From IMG/VR virus record IMGVR_UViG_3300048003_000332, positions 1 to 26,968 of that record: 26,968 bases of DNA; one strand, written 5' to 3'. The first letter of the stretch is position 1. Each line of letters opens with the position of its first letter. The notes below the pieces were generated by a model. It worked only from the letters and a program-made list of their open reading frames with translations. It was not told the DNA's origin and did not search any database. Source of the DNA: a virus. A program made the translations under genes and the position numbers. Shown in pieces: positions 14,829 to 22,580 of the stretch.

Positions 14829-16922
14829 ATGCCAATTATATTCAGAGCTACAAAAGGGAGTAGATTAACTGTCTCAGAGATAGACGGTAACTTTCAATCC
14901 TTATCAGATGCTGTTAACACAAAAGTAGATTCTGCAAACGTCATAGGAATTGTAGATAGTGCATATGTGCAATCAAGACAGTTGAAGTTTGATTTCTTAG
15001 ATTCATCTGAAGCAATTTCACTAATAGATGCAGCACACGTTCAGGCAAGACAAACTCATTACTTAGATTCCGTTGCAACACAATCATTGATAGATGCAAC
15101 ATACATTCAAGCAAATCAAAGTAATATAGACTCTGGATTAGTCGTAAATTTAATTGACAGTTCACACATACAGTCGAGACAAACACAACAGGATTTTTCA
15201 TATACTTCCTTAACAGATGTTCCAGATTTATTTGACAGTGTCGATGCTACTATACTGATTGATAGTGCATATGTACAGGTACGTCAGACACCTCAAGACT
15301 TTACATACAATTCGTTAACTGGTAAACCTAACATATTAGATTCAAATCATATTATTTCTATTATTGGTCAAGAGGGTATAGACTCTGATCTTACTACAAA
15401 TCTAGTTGACTCTGCATATATCCAATTAAGAGATCGTTTTCAAGACTCATCACTAGTGACATCTACAGTTAATGCGTCATATGTACAGGCAAGACAAACT
15501 GCACAAGACTTTGCATATAGTTCCTTAACTGGTACTCCAACAATACCAACAAATAACTCTGAATTAACCAATAGTGCTGGCTATGTAAGTGATACTGATC
15601 TTGCAAATAATTTATTAAACCTTGCAACAAACCTTGTTCCAGACGCAGATAGTGCACGTGACTTAGGTACGGCATCTAAGAAATGGAGACAGTTACATCT
15701 TTCAAGTAGTACAATCTTTCTTGGGACTGATACAGTATCCACTGATAATGGTGAGTTAAAAGTAAATAGTAAATCAGTGTACGACTATAATTCTCCAGAT
15801 AATGCTTTAGTCGCACTCAGTGATAAGTTTATTGAAACTTCTACAGAACTTACAGACGCACAAGCACCAACTGATCCACTAGTTGTTTTTAACACTTGGA
15901 ATAGATTTTCCCACCAAGGTTCAAGTCAACCTCTTGCAAATCAAACAGATTTAAATGCGTGGGCATATAATTCAGGTACTGGTGCAGTTGAAAATTCTCT
16001 GAACACATCATCAGCAACAGGGTTCTATTCACCAAGAAAATATGATAGTTACACACATACGGCAACATTAAAATCGACAGGTACTGATGATGATATTGTG
16101 GGTGTTGTTGTTGGTTATGTTATAGAGGATGGAAAACACTATACGTTAAGTGCTATTAGACAAACACACGGTAATTTTGTCCAAGCAGGATTAATGTGGG
16201 GTCTTGTACTTAACTTGGGTCAATCAGGACATTCAGATACAACTCGTAATCAGGCATTATTATCAAACGGTACAAGTCTAGGAACAGCAGGTAACGGATC
16301 ATCATCTGATTGGAACGCATTTCCAAATGGAACAAAAGTACTTGTTCGTAAGATTGGTGCGAGTCTTTCAATTAAAACATCAGAGTTCAATAGCACATCA
16401 ATTGATGATAACACAGAAATTACCTTTGATCTATCATCTGATACGAGAACTCAAAGATTTGCTGGCGCAGTACCATATGGTTACATTGCACAGTCACAAG
16501 GCCCTGCGTCTTTCTCTGGTCTATCTTTTGTACCCGATACACCTGAATCAATTATTCATTTCCAAGGGAATGGTGCAACAGCGTTTTATCAATATAACAG
16601 TGGTACTTCTAATTGGGATACAGATACAACTTCTACTCTGTCTGATAGAAAAGGTAAAATTTACCACAACGATAAAACTGGTAGAACATTCTTTAACGAT
16701 GGTGATAATGTTACAGCGATAGGCACTGTAAGACAATTTAATGATGTGCTTTATCAAGTGCCTCAATCATCTGCTCCTACTGCAACAACAATTGGTGCAC
16801 TAGGTCTCAAAGCTGGTATGTTTGCAGTCGCAGACGGTACTAACTGGGATCCTTCAAGTAAGGGTGGAAGCGTACCATATCCAGTTTTCTGGGATGGAAC
16901 ACAATGGAATGCGTTATACTAA
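14829..16922 (+). CDS. Fibre-like structural protein with DSAYVQ repeats and possible lectin-fold domain (697 aa), inserted between gp14 and gp15
   Basis: N-terminus MPIIFRATKGSRLTVSEIDG, then NFQSL, a signature also found at the start of the 148-residue gene downstream (MPITLRNTKGSELTFAELDG, NFTHL). Residues about 30-240 carry seven copies of the (I/V)DSAYVQ(A/S)RQ-type repeat; residues 193-223 match the giant fibre almost exactly. A fibre block DLGTASKKWRQLHLSSSTIF follows (about 278-297). The stretch from about residue 340 to 580 (FNTWNRFSHQ, GFYSPRKYDSYTHTATL, DDDIVGVVVGYVIEDG, YGYIAQSQGPASFSGLSF) looks like a concanavalin-A-like jelly roll, suggesting sugar binding; this is inference. 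The C-terminus ends VFWDGTQWNALY. AGGA precedes the ATG by 7-8 nt. The stop is directly followed by gp15. Confidence 0.78.
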   Translation: MPIIFRATKGSRLTVSEIDGNFQSLSDAVNTKVDSANVIGIVDSAYVQSRQLKFDFLDSSEAISLIDAAHVQARQTHYLDSVATQSLIDATYIQANQSNIDSGLVVNLIDSSHIQSRQTQQDFSYTSLTDVPDLFDSVDATILIDSAYVQVRQTPQDFTYNSLTGKPNILDSNHIISIIGQEGIDSDLTTNLVDSAYIQLRDRFQDSSLVTSTVNASYVQARQTAQDFAYSSLTGTPTIPTNNSELTNSAGYVSDTDLANNLLNLATNLVPDADSARDLGTASKKWRQLHLSSSTIFLGTDTVSTDNGELKVNSKSVYDYNSPDNALVALSDKFIETSTELTDAQAPTDPLVVFNTWNRFSHQGSSQPLANQTDLNAWAYNSGTGAVENSLNTSSATGFYSPRKYDSYTHTATLKSTGTDDDIVGVVVGYVIEDGKHYTLSAIRQTHGNFVQAGLMWGLVLNLGQSGHSDTTRNQALLSNGTSLGTAGNGSSSDWNAFPNGTKVLVRKIGASLSIKTSEFNSTSIDDNTEITFDLSSDTRTQRFAGAVPYGYIAQSQGPASFSGLSFVPDTPESIIHFQGNGATAFYQYNSGTSNWDTDTTSTLSDRKGKIYHNDKTGRTFFNDGDNVTAIGTVRQFNDVLYQVPQSSAPTATTIGALGLKAGMFAVADGTNWDPSSKGGSVPYPVFWDGTQWNALY

Positions 16923-17738
16923 ATGTTTGGAACACACTTTTACCATGAGAAGATAAGAAAATCAGTTTCCCTCTTTGGGAGACTGTTTAACAGTATCTAT
17001 GTGATCCGCAAGAATGCTTCTGGTGGAGTTTTAAATCAATTAAAAGTTCCTCTTGCATATGCACCTAGAAAGAAATTCTTAGAGAGAATTAGACAACAAA
17101 CAGATCTATACACAGACGAAAAGACTGCGATAAAACTTCCTCGTATGTCTTTTGAGATAACAAGTTTTGTTTACGATAACACAAGGCAACTGACTAAGAC
17201 TAGTACCTTTAAAGGTCGTGGTCAGAAACTTAATGACTCAACACCATTTCCTACAGCTCAGAAGTTTTTTTCCCCAGTTCCTTACACAATTTCATTTGAT
17301 TTAAATATTTACGCAAAGAGTCAAGATGATGCTTTACAGATTGTAGAACAAATACTACCTACATTCAATCCTCAATACACTGTGACGATAAAATCATTTC
17401 CAAAAGAGTTTCCAGATTTCAAAGAGGATATCCCAATTGTTATGTTGGGTGTTGCTTTCTCAGATGATTTCGAAGCAGACATGGCACAAAGAAGAACAAT
17501 CGTATATACGTTGTCTTTTGAGATGAAAGTATCCTTCTTCGGCCCAATCGCAAACTCAACTGTTATCAGAAAATCTGTTGCAGACATTTTCTTTCGTGAA
17601 GCAGGTGCAGACGGTGACTCTGACATACGTGCAGAAAGGTTAACTGTAACACCTAACCCAACCACAATAATCGGAATGCCCGATAGTGACTATGGATTCG
17701 ATACTGATATCGATCTCGCCTTTGATGATAGCGCATAA
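16923..17738 (+). CDS. gp15: Proximal tail sheath stabiliser gp15
   Basis: 271 residues, close to T4 gp15 (272 aa). The N-terminus MFGTHFYHEKIRKSVSLFGR and the block VPLAYAPRKKFLERI, then LPRMSFEI, align with the conserved features of gp15 (T4: start MFG, an 'ITYASKEHF' block and 'LPRI'). gp15 forms a hexameric ring on the end of the tail, locks the last sheath ring and provides the head-joining surface. The ATG begins at the base after the fibre gene's stop, with no clear Shine-Dalgarno sequence, implying coupled translation. The last 40 residues are acidic (DSDYGFDTDIDLAFDDSA), possibly an extension. The following gene begins 10 nt downstream. Confidence 0.93.
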   Translation: MFGTHFYHEKIRKSVSLFGRLFNSIYVIRKNASGGVLNQLKVPLAYAPRKKFLERIRQQTDLYTDEKTAIKLPRMSFEITSFVYDNTRQLTKTSTFKGRGQKLNDSTPFPTAQKFFSPVPYTISFDLNIYAKSQDDALQIVEQILPTFNPQYTVTIKSFPKEFPDFKEDIPIVMLGVAFSDDFEADMAQRRTIVYTLSFEMKVSFFGPIANSTVIRKSVADIFFREAGADGDSDIRAERLTVTPNPTTIIGMPDSDYGFDTDIDLAFDDSA

Positions 17739-17748
17739 GGAGAAATAA

Positions 17749-18195
17749 ATGCCCATCACATTAAGAAACACAAAAGGCAGTGAACTTACCTTTGCAGAAC
17801 TAGACGGCAATTTCACTCACCTTAATACACAAATAGATACTTTAACAGATTCTTCTACGGTAAAAACTTTTATTGACTCTTCCTATGTACAAGGAATTGC
17901 AGGTCAAACTTACATAGAAAGCATAGTAGATTCTGCATATGTAAACAATAGAGCAGAAGTTTCGGTTGCCCTTATAGATAGTGATTATGTACAAGCACGT
18001 GTAGACACAGTAAAACTGTTTCCATACACAGTTGCTACCGCACCATCTGGAACTGAAGGTCAAATGATATATGTAACAGATGGTAATGCAGGAGACGCAA
18101 CACTTGCAGTATTCAGTGGTGGATCTTTTAAAGTTGTATCTGTACTTGGTGCTACAATACTAGACTCAGCTGGTGGCGGTGGAGGCGGATTCTAA
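17749..18195 (+). CDS. Short fibre-like protein with DSAYVQ repeats (148 aa), inserted between gp15 and gp16
   Basis: Starts MPITLRNTKGSELTFAELDG, then NFTHLN, the same N-terminal signature as the 697-residue fibre, followed by three degenerate repeats (IDSSYVQGIA, VDSAYVNNRA, IDSDYVQARV), a small beta segment (GTEGQMIYVTDGNAGDATLA) and a Gly-rich end (DSAGGGGGGF). It looks like a minimal version of the fibre: head, short shaft and a compact tip. The segment TVATAPSGTEGQMIYVTDG resembles the common phage-fibre 'AxxGxxxYVTDGN' domain. A good AAGGAGA site overlaps the gp15 stop, 5 nt before the ATG. Function not established; probably a virion protein. Confidence 0.7.
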   Translation: MPITLRNTKGSELTFAELDGNFTHLNTQIDTLTDSSTVKTFIDSSYVQGIAGQTYIESIVDSAYVNNRAEVSVALIDSDYVQARVDTVKLFPYTVATAPSGTEGQMIYVTDGNAGDATLAVFSGGSFKVVSVLGATILDSAGGGGGGF

Positions 18196-18206
18196 TCCGA
18201 TGACAA

Positions 18207-18563
18207 ATGAGTGATGATGAAAAAATAAATAATGACTATGATTATTCTCGTGACACTTTATATGAGTTGATCGAAAAAGGAAAAGACGCACTAGAAAATA
18301 TGATAGAGGTTGCTCGTGAATCAGAGCATCCTCGTGCATATGAAGTATTATCTGGTTTAATTAAAAATGTTGCAGATGTCAACGATAAACTACAAGATTT
18401 AAATAAGAAACAAAAACAATTGAATGATGATGAGAAACTACCGCAAGTAGAAAATCAACAAAATAACTACTACTTAGGTTCTACCTCAGATATTCAAAAG
18501 ATGCTAAAAGAAGATAATGTGATTGATGTTGAAGCAGAAAGAGTCATATCTAGGGAACCCTAA
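18207..18563 (+). CDS. gp16: Terminase small subunit gp16
   Basis: A 118-residue protein, acidic at the N-terminus, with a predicted helical core (SRDTLYELIEKGKDALENMI, then HPRAYEVLSGLIKNVADVND) and a Lys/Gln-rich coil, as in gp16 of T4-like phages. It forms the ring that helps recognise DNA and stimulates the gp17 motor. It is shorter than T4 gp16 (164 aa). It lies between gp15 and gp17 as in T4, and its 3' end overlaps the gp17 start by 38 nt in another frame, which supports the pair. The ribosome site before ATG 18207 is weak. Confidence 0.9.
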   Translation: MSDDEKINNDYDYSRDTLYELIEKGKDALENMIEVARESEHPRAYEVLSGLIKNVADVNDKLQDLNKKQKQLNDDEKLPQVENQQNNYYLGSTSDIQKMLKEDNVIDVEAERVISREP

Positions 18564-20154
18564 CGTAAAGAGAGATGGTGTCCTACAGGAATGGACTCCA
18601 AACCTATTACAAGAATATAAGAAGTGTATGGACAATCCTATATACTTTGTAGAAACTTATGTAAAGGTTATTTCTCTAGACGATGGGATGGTTCCCTTTG
18701 TTTTATATCCATATCAAAGGAAAATGTTTGAGCAATTCCAAGAAAACAGATTCAGTGTCGTCCTCGCATGTAGACAATCTGGTAAAAGCATTAGTGCATG
18801 TGCCTACTTGTTATGGTATGTCCTCTTCAACCCAGAAAAAACAGTCGCAATCCTCGCAAACAAAGGTGCAACTGCACGTGAAATGCTTAACCGCATTACA
18901 CTCATGTTGGAAAACATTCCGTTCTTTCTTCAGCCTGGGTCGAAAGCACTCAATAAAGGAAGTCTGGAATTTTCTAACAATTCACGTATACTTGCCGCTG
19001 CTACTTCTGGGAGTTCCATTCGTGGTATGTCTGTTAACCTTCTATATCTTGATGAGTTTGCTTTCGTAGAACGTGCCGCAGAATTCTATACATCTACATA
19101 TCCTGTTATCTCTGCAGGTAGAGACACCAAAGTTATTGTGACATCTACTGCAAACGGTATTGGTAATCAGTTCCATAAGATATGGGAAGGATCTGTCCAA
19201 GAGATAAATGAGTTTAAAAGTTTTCGGGTAGACTGGTGGGACGTACCAAACCGTGACGAAGACTGGAAACTACAAACCATATCCAATACAAGTCAATTAC
19301 AGTTTGATCAGGAGTTTGGTAATACATTCTTCGGAACTGGAGACACACTCGTAAACGCAGAAACATTACTTAACCTACGTGCAAAACCTGCAAAGAGATA
19401 TATGGAAGGTGGTCTACTAAAGATATATGAAGAACCACAAAAAGATCATGATTACATCATGACCGTAGATGTTTCAAAGGGAAGAGGTCAGGACTATTCC
19501 ACATTTACTTTGATCGATATTAGCGTTCGCCCGTTTGCACAGGTTGCTGTATATCGCAATAACACTATCTCGCCATTGCTCTTCCCAAACATTATTTATA
19601 AATATGCAAAACCCTACAATGATGCGTATGTTGTTGTGGAGTCAAATGACCAAGGTGGAGTAGTGTGTAATGGATTGTATCATGATTTAGAATATGAAAA
19701 CGTGCATGTGGAGTCCTCAGTTAAAGCAAATGCAATAGGTATTGAGATCAACCGTAAGACTAAACGTCTGGGATGTTCTGCAATAAAAGATATTTTAGAA
19801 ACAAATCGCTTGACAATTAACGATGATGCTACTATATTAGAGATATCAACGTTTGAGGCAAAAGGACAATCATTCGAGGCCTCAGATGGAAATCATGATG
19901 ATTTGATGATGAATCTTGTTTTATTTGGATATTTTGTGTCTACTCAATACTTTTCTGATATGACAGATATTAATCTAAAACAAATGATGTTTCAACAAAA
20001 AATGCAAGAAATAGAGAACGATGTTGTGCCATTCGGGTTTATCGATGATGGATCTGCAGCGATACAACAAATAGAGAACCAAGATGATCCATGGAGAATA
20101 AGAGTCGATGAAACTGAACGCTTTGTGTGGGATACTGATGACTTACCACTGTAA
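18526..20154 (+). CDS. gp17: Terminase large subunit gp17 (packaging ATPase/nuclease)
   Basis: 542 residues (T4 gp17 is 610). ATPase domain: Walker A CRQSGKS (about 82-88), Walker B LLYLDE (about 172-177) with the catalytic Glu following Asp, and coupling motif VTSTAN (about 205-210). Nuclease domain: acidic residues Asp315 in TVDVSKGRGQDYS, Glu372 in VVVESNDQGG and Asp458/459 in NHDDLMMN, matching the RNase-H-fold triad of T4 gp17. This motor docks on portal gp20 and drives DNA into the prohead. I choose ATG 18526, which overlaps gp16 by 38 nt; a TTG at 18523 is adjacent but less likely. All catalytic positions are intact and no intron or intein is present. Confidence 0.97.
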   Translation: MLKQKESYLGNPNVKRDGVLQEWTPNLLQEYKKCMDNPIYFVETYVKVISLDDGMVPFVLYPYQRKMFEQFQENRFSVVLACRQSGKSISACAYLLWYVLFNPEKTVAILANKGATAREMLNRITLMLENIPFFLQPGSKALNKGSLEFSNNSRILAAATSGSSIRGMSVNLLYLDEFAFVERAAEFYTSTYPVISAGRDTKVIVTSTANGIGNQFHKIWEGSVQEINEFKSFRVDWWDVPNRDEDWKLQTISNTSQLQFDQEFGNTFFGTGDTLVNAETLLNLRAKPAKRYMEGGLLKIYEEPQKDHDYIMTVDVSKGRGQDYSTFTLIDISVRPFAQVAVYRNNTISPLLFPNIIYKYAKPYNDAYVVVESNDQGGVVCNGLYHDLEYENVHVESSVKANAIGIEINRKTKRLGCSAIKDILETNRLTINDDATILEISTFEAKGQSFEASDGNHDDLMMNLVLFGYFVSTQYFSDMTDINLKQMMFQQKMQEIENDVVPFGFIDDGSAAIQQIENQDDPWRIRVDETERFVWDTDDLPL

Positions 20155-20165
20155 AGTAATTATAT

Positions 20166-20173
20166 TATAAATA
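20166..20173 (+). promoter_or_regulatory. T4-type late promoter core TATAAATA upstream of gp18
   Basis: Exact octamer in the 76-nt gap after gp17, 57 nt before the gp18 ATG. The leader also has a weak inverted repeat TATGTT/AACATA (20178-20206). The sheath is a high-copy protein, so a dedicated late promoter makes sense. Confidence 0.75.
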
Positions 20174-20230
20174 ATGGTATGTTGACTAATCGTATTATGG
20201 AACATATAATTTTTAACAGAGGAAGATAAC

Positions 20231-21985
20231 ATGGCACTTTCAACACCGTCTGCTTCGCCAGCCGTTGTCGTCAAAGAAATAGATCTGACTGGTGGCGTTC
20301 CGAACGTACAGTCAACTACTGGCGCAACCGTTGGGAACTTTCGCTGGGGGCCTGCAGAACAAAGAGTATTGATAGACAACGAGACTTCTCTTGTCAACAC
20401 CTTTGCATCTCCAGACTCAGCAAATACCATAGACTTCCACAGCGCATCCTACTTTTTACGTTACTCAGGTTCTTTACAAGTTGTACGCGAGGTTACCTCG
20501 GCTGCAAAGAATGCTCGTTCTACTACAGGACAACTAGCAACAGATAATGATGGTTCCTTACCTATGGAACTAGTAAAGAACGATAATGATTTCGCGTCAC
20601 AGCAGAGCGCTTTGGATTCAGATTCACACACTTTGATTGCACGTTACCCAGGCGAACTAGGTAACTCAATTCAAGTATCAATTTGCCCACCTAATAGTAC
20701 TGCATTTAATGCATGGTCGTACAAAGATGACTTCGATGCCGCGCCTGGCACATCATCACATGCATCAAACAAAAATGCATCTAACGATGAAATACACGTT
20801 GTAGTTGTAGATAATGGTGGAGAACTAACAGGAACAAAAGGTACAGTACTAGAAAGATATCCTTTCGTTTCAATTGCAAGTGATGCTAAAAATGCTGATG
20901 GTACTACTAACTTCGCACAGGATATAGTTAATGCGAGATCCGAATACGTCCACATGGTTGGATTCGACTCAGACTATTCTTCTGCAGGTGCAGGTACTAC
21001 TGCAGATTCTGGTGACAACTTTGCACCAGGCTTAACTGCAGCAACAAATCACACATTCACAAAAGGTTCAAACTCAGGTATACTAGGAACATCTGAAGTC
21101 TTGACAGGTTTTGACCTATTCGAAGATAAGGACATCGTAGAAGTTGACTTCTTAGTCGCTCCATCGATGAACAGTCGTACAGATCAAACAACTGTTGTGA
21201 ATGATTTAATTTCAACAGCATCAGGTCTACGTAAAGATTGCGTAGTCTGCGCTTCACCTGCAAGGTCAGACGTAATTAATTTGACTAATACTGCAACAAT
21301 AACAACCAATATCACTACAACCGCTGAAACTTTCACAAGTTCATCATATCTGGTAGCAGATGGAAACTTCTTGAAAGTGTACGATAAGTACAATGATCAG
21401 TTTATTCAGATCCCTGCCGCATCATCTACTGCAGGTATCATGGCCGCAACCGATTTAAATCGTGCACCATGGTTCTCTCCTGCAGGTTCAAGACGTGGTG
21501 GATATCTAGGTATTACTGCAATCAGTTGGTCACCTACAAAGTCTCAAAGGGATACACTATACAAAGCAGCGGTTAACCCCATTGCAAACATCCCAGGCCA
21601 AGGTGTACTGTTGTTCGGTGACAAAACAAAACTTGGTCGCCCATCTGCATTTGACAGGATCAACGTCCGAAGACTATTCTTAGTCCTAGAACGTGCGATT
21701 GGAAAAGCAGCAGAACAAGTTATGTTCGAGTTTAACGATGAGTTTACTCGCGCAGAGTTTGTCAACATAGTAGAACCAGTGCTCCGAGAGGTGAAAGGTC
21801 GTAGAGGTATTACAGACTTTAAAGTTGTCTGTGATGAAACCAACAACACTGGAGCCGTGATTGATCGTAACGAGTTTATTGCAAATATTTTCATTAAACC
21901 TGCACGTTCTATCAACTACGTCACTCTGAATTTTGTTGCTGTTCGTACAGGCGTTGACTTCGAAGAAGTCGTAGGAACGGTGTAA
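20231..21985 (+). CDS. gp18: Contractile tail sheath protein gp18
   Basis: 584 residues (T4 gp18 is 659). The N-terminus MALSTPSASPAVVVKEIDLT, then VPNVQSTTGATVGNFRWGPAEQ, and the C-terminal domain GQGVLLFGDKT...RINVRRLFLVLERAIG...FEFND...INYVTLNFVAVRTGVDFEEV are the conserved halves of T4-like sheaths. The C-terminal half builds the helical inner sheath and contacts the tube; the less conserved middle (about 100-350) is the outer domain. The ribosome site AGAGGAAG precedes the ATG by 5 nt. It is preceded by its own late promoter and followed 10 nt later by the tube gene. Confidence 0.97.
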   Translation: MALSTPSASPAVVVKEIDLTGGVPNVQSTTGATVGNFRWGPAEQRVLIDNETSLVNTFASPDSANTIDFHSASYFLRYSGSLQVVREVTSAAKNARSTTGQLATDNDGSLPMELVKNDNDFASQQSALDSDSHTLIARYPGELGNSIQVSICPPNSTAFNAWSYKDDFDAAPGTSSHASNKNASNDEIHVVVVDNGGELTGTKGTVLERYPFVSIASDAKNADGTTNFAQDIVNARSEYVHMVGFDSDYSSAGAGTTADSGDNFAPGLTAATNHTFTKGSNSGILGTSEVLTGFDLFEDKDIVEVDFLVAPSMNSRTDQTTVVNDLISTASGLRKDCVVCASPARSDVINLTNTATITTNITTTAETFTSSSYLVADGNFLKVYDKYNDQFIQIPAASSTAGIMAATDLNRAPWFSPAGSRRGGYLGITAISWSPTKSQRDTLYKAAVNPIANIPGQGVLLFGDKTKLGRPSAFDRINVRRLFLVLERAIGKAAEQVMFEFNDEFTRAEFVNIVEPVLREVKGRRGITDFKVVCDETNNTGAVIDRNEFIANIFIKPARSINYVTLNFVAVRTGVDFEEVVGTV

Positions 21986-21995
21986 GGAGGTAGAC

Positions 21996-22523
21996 ATGGC
22001 AATTTTAGGAGTAGACGATTTTAAGGCAAAATTACGAGGTGGGGGCGCACGTCCCAATCTCTTCCAAGTTACCATTAACTATCCTGCATTTGCAGATGGT
22101 AACCCAGAGCTTACCTCTTTCTTAGTTGAAGCAGCGGAACTGCCTGGATCAACATTCGGTCAAATATTAGTACCTTTCCGAGGTCGCCAGTTAAAAATGG
22201 CAGGGGATCGTACATTTGCTGAATGGACAACAACTATAATCAACGATACAGATTTTGCAATCCGTGACGCACTAGAACGTTGGATGAATGGTATCAACGG
22301 ACACAATGCCAATACAGGTCTTGCGGTTCCAGTTGCATACGAAGCAGATCTTAAAGTTGAACAGTTGGATCGTGAAGGGGATGTCATTAAGACATATAAT
22401 TTCCGTGGGTCATATCCACAGGATCTTGCACCCATCCCACTATCATTCGGTGACAATGACAACATCGAAAGATTCACATGTACTTGGGTATACCAGTACT
22501 GGGAAAGCAATACAACAAGTTAA
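21996..22523 (+). CDS. gp19: Tail tube protein gp19
   Basis: 175 residues (T4 gp19 is 163). Features: MAILGVDDFKAKLRGGGARP, NLFQVTINYP, AAELPGSTFGQILVPFRGRQ, LKMAGDRTFAEWTTTIINDTDF, and a C-terminal SFGDNDNIERFTCTWVYQYW, the standard gp19 pattern. Its hexamers stack to form the tube inside the sheath. A near-perfect AAGGAGG (21984-21990) overlaps the gp18 stop and lies 5 nt before the ATG, the strongest ribosome site in the window and suited to a high-copy protein. Followed by a terminator. Confidence 0.97.
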   Translation: MAILGVDDFKAKLRGGGARPNLFQVTINYPAFADGNPELTSFLVEAAELPGSTFGQILVPFRGRQLKMAGDRTFAEWTTTIINDTDFAIRDALERWMNGINGHNANTGLAVPVAYEADLKVEQLDREGDVIKTYNFRGSYPQDLAPIPLSFGDNDNIERFTCTWVYQYWESNTTS

Positions 22524-22530
22524 CTAAATA
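22524..22530 (+). promoter_or_regulatory. Possible late promoter core CTAAATA after gp19
   Basis: CTAAATA directly abuts the gp19 stop and lies 50 nt before the gp20 ATG. It is upstream of the hairpin at 22535-22560, so a transcript from it would have to pass that structure. Confidence 0.3.
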
Positions 22531-22534
22531 ACAG

Positions 22535-22565
22535 ATAGGGCGGTAATACTGCCGCCCTATTATTC
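22535..22565 (+). terminator. Strong hairpin terminator between gp19 and gp20
   Basis: An 11-bp stem, ATAGGGCGGTA paired with TGCCGCCCTAT (one T-G wobble), encloses an ATAC tetraloop at 22535-22560 and is followed by TATTCT. GC-rich DNA is rare in this window, so the core stands out. CAGATAG (22532-22538) can alternatively pair with CTATCTG (22565-22571). The tail after the stem is not a pure T-run, so termination may be partial, lowering portal expression relative to tube. Confidence 0.8.
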
Positions 22566-22580
22566 TATCTGAGGACTACA

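Noticed and set aside
18224-18231. AATAAATA near the start of gp16 as a late promoter
   Set aside because: It lies inside the gp16 coding region after its ATG, and the nearby ATG at 18233 is out of frame.
19597-19604. Exact TATAAATA inside gp17
   Set aside because: It encodes part of Tyr-Lys-Tyr in a conserved stretch of the nuclease domain, and no gene starts nearby. Probably chance, though an internal late promoter cannot be excluded.
20178-20206. Inverted repeat TATGTT/AACATA in the gp18 leader as a terminator or riboswitch
   Set aside because: Only 6 A+T-rich pairs around a 17-nt loop; too weak to call.
21544-22510. Several minus-strand open frames opposite gp18 and gp19
   Set aside because: They lie wholly opposite strongly conserved sheath and tube sequence and have no recognisable protein features.
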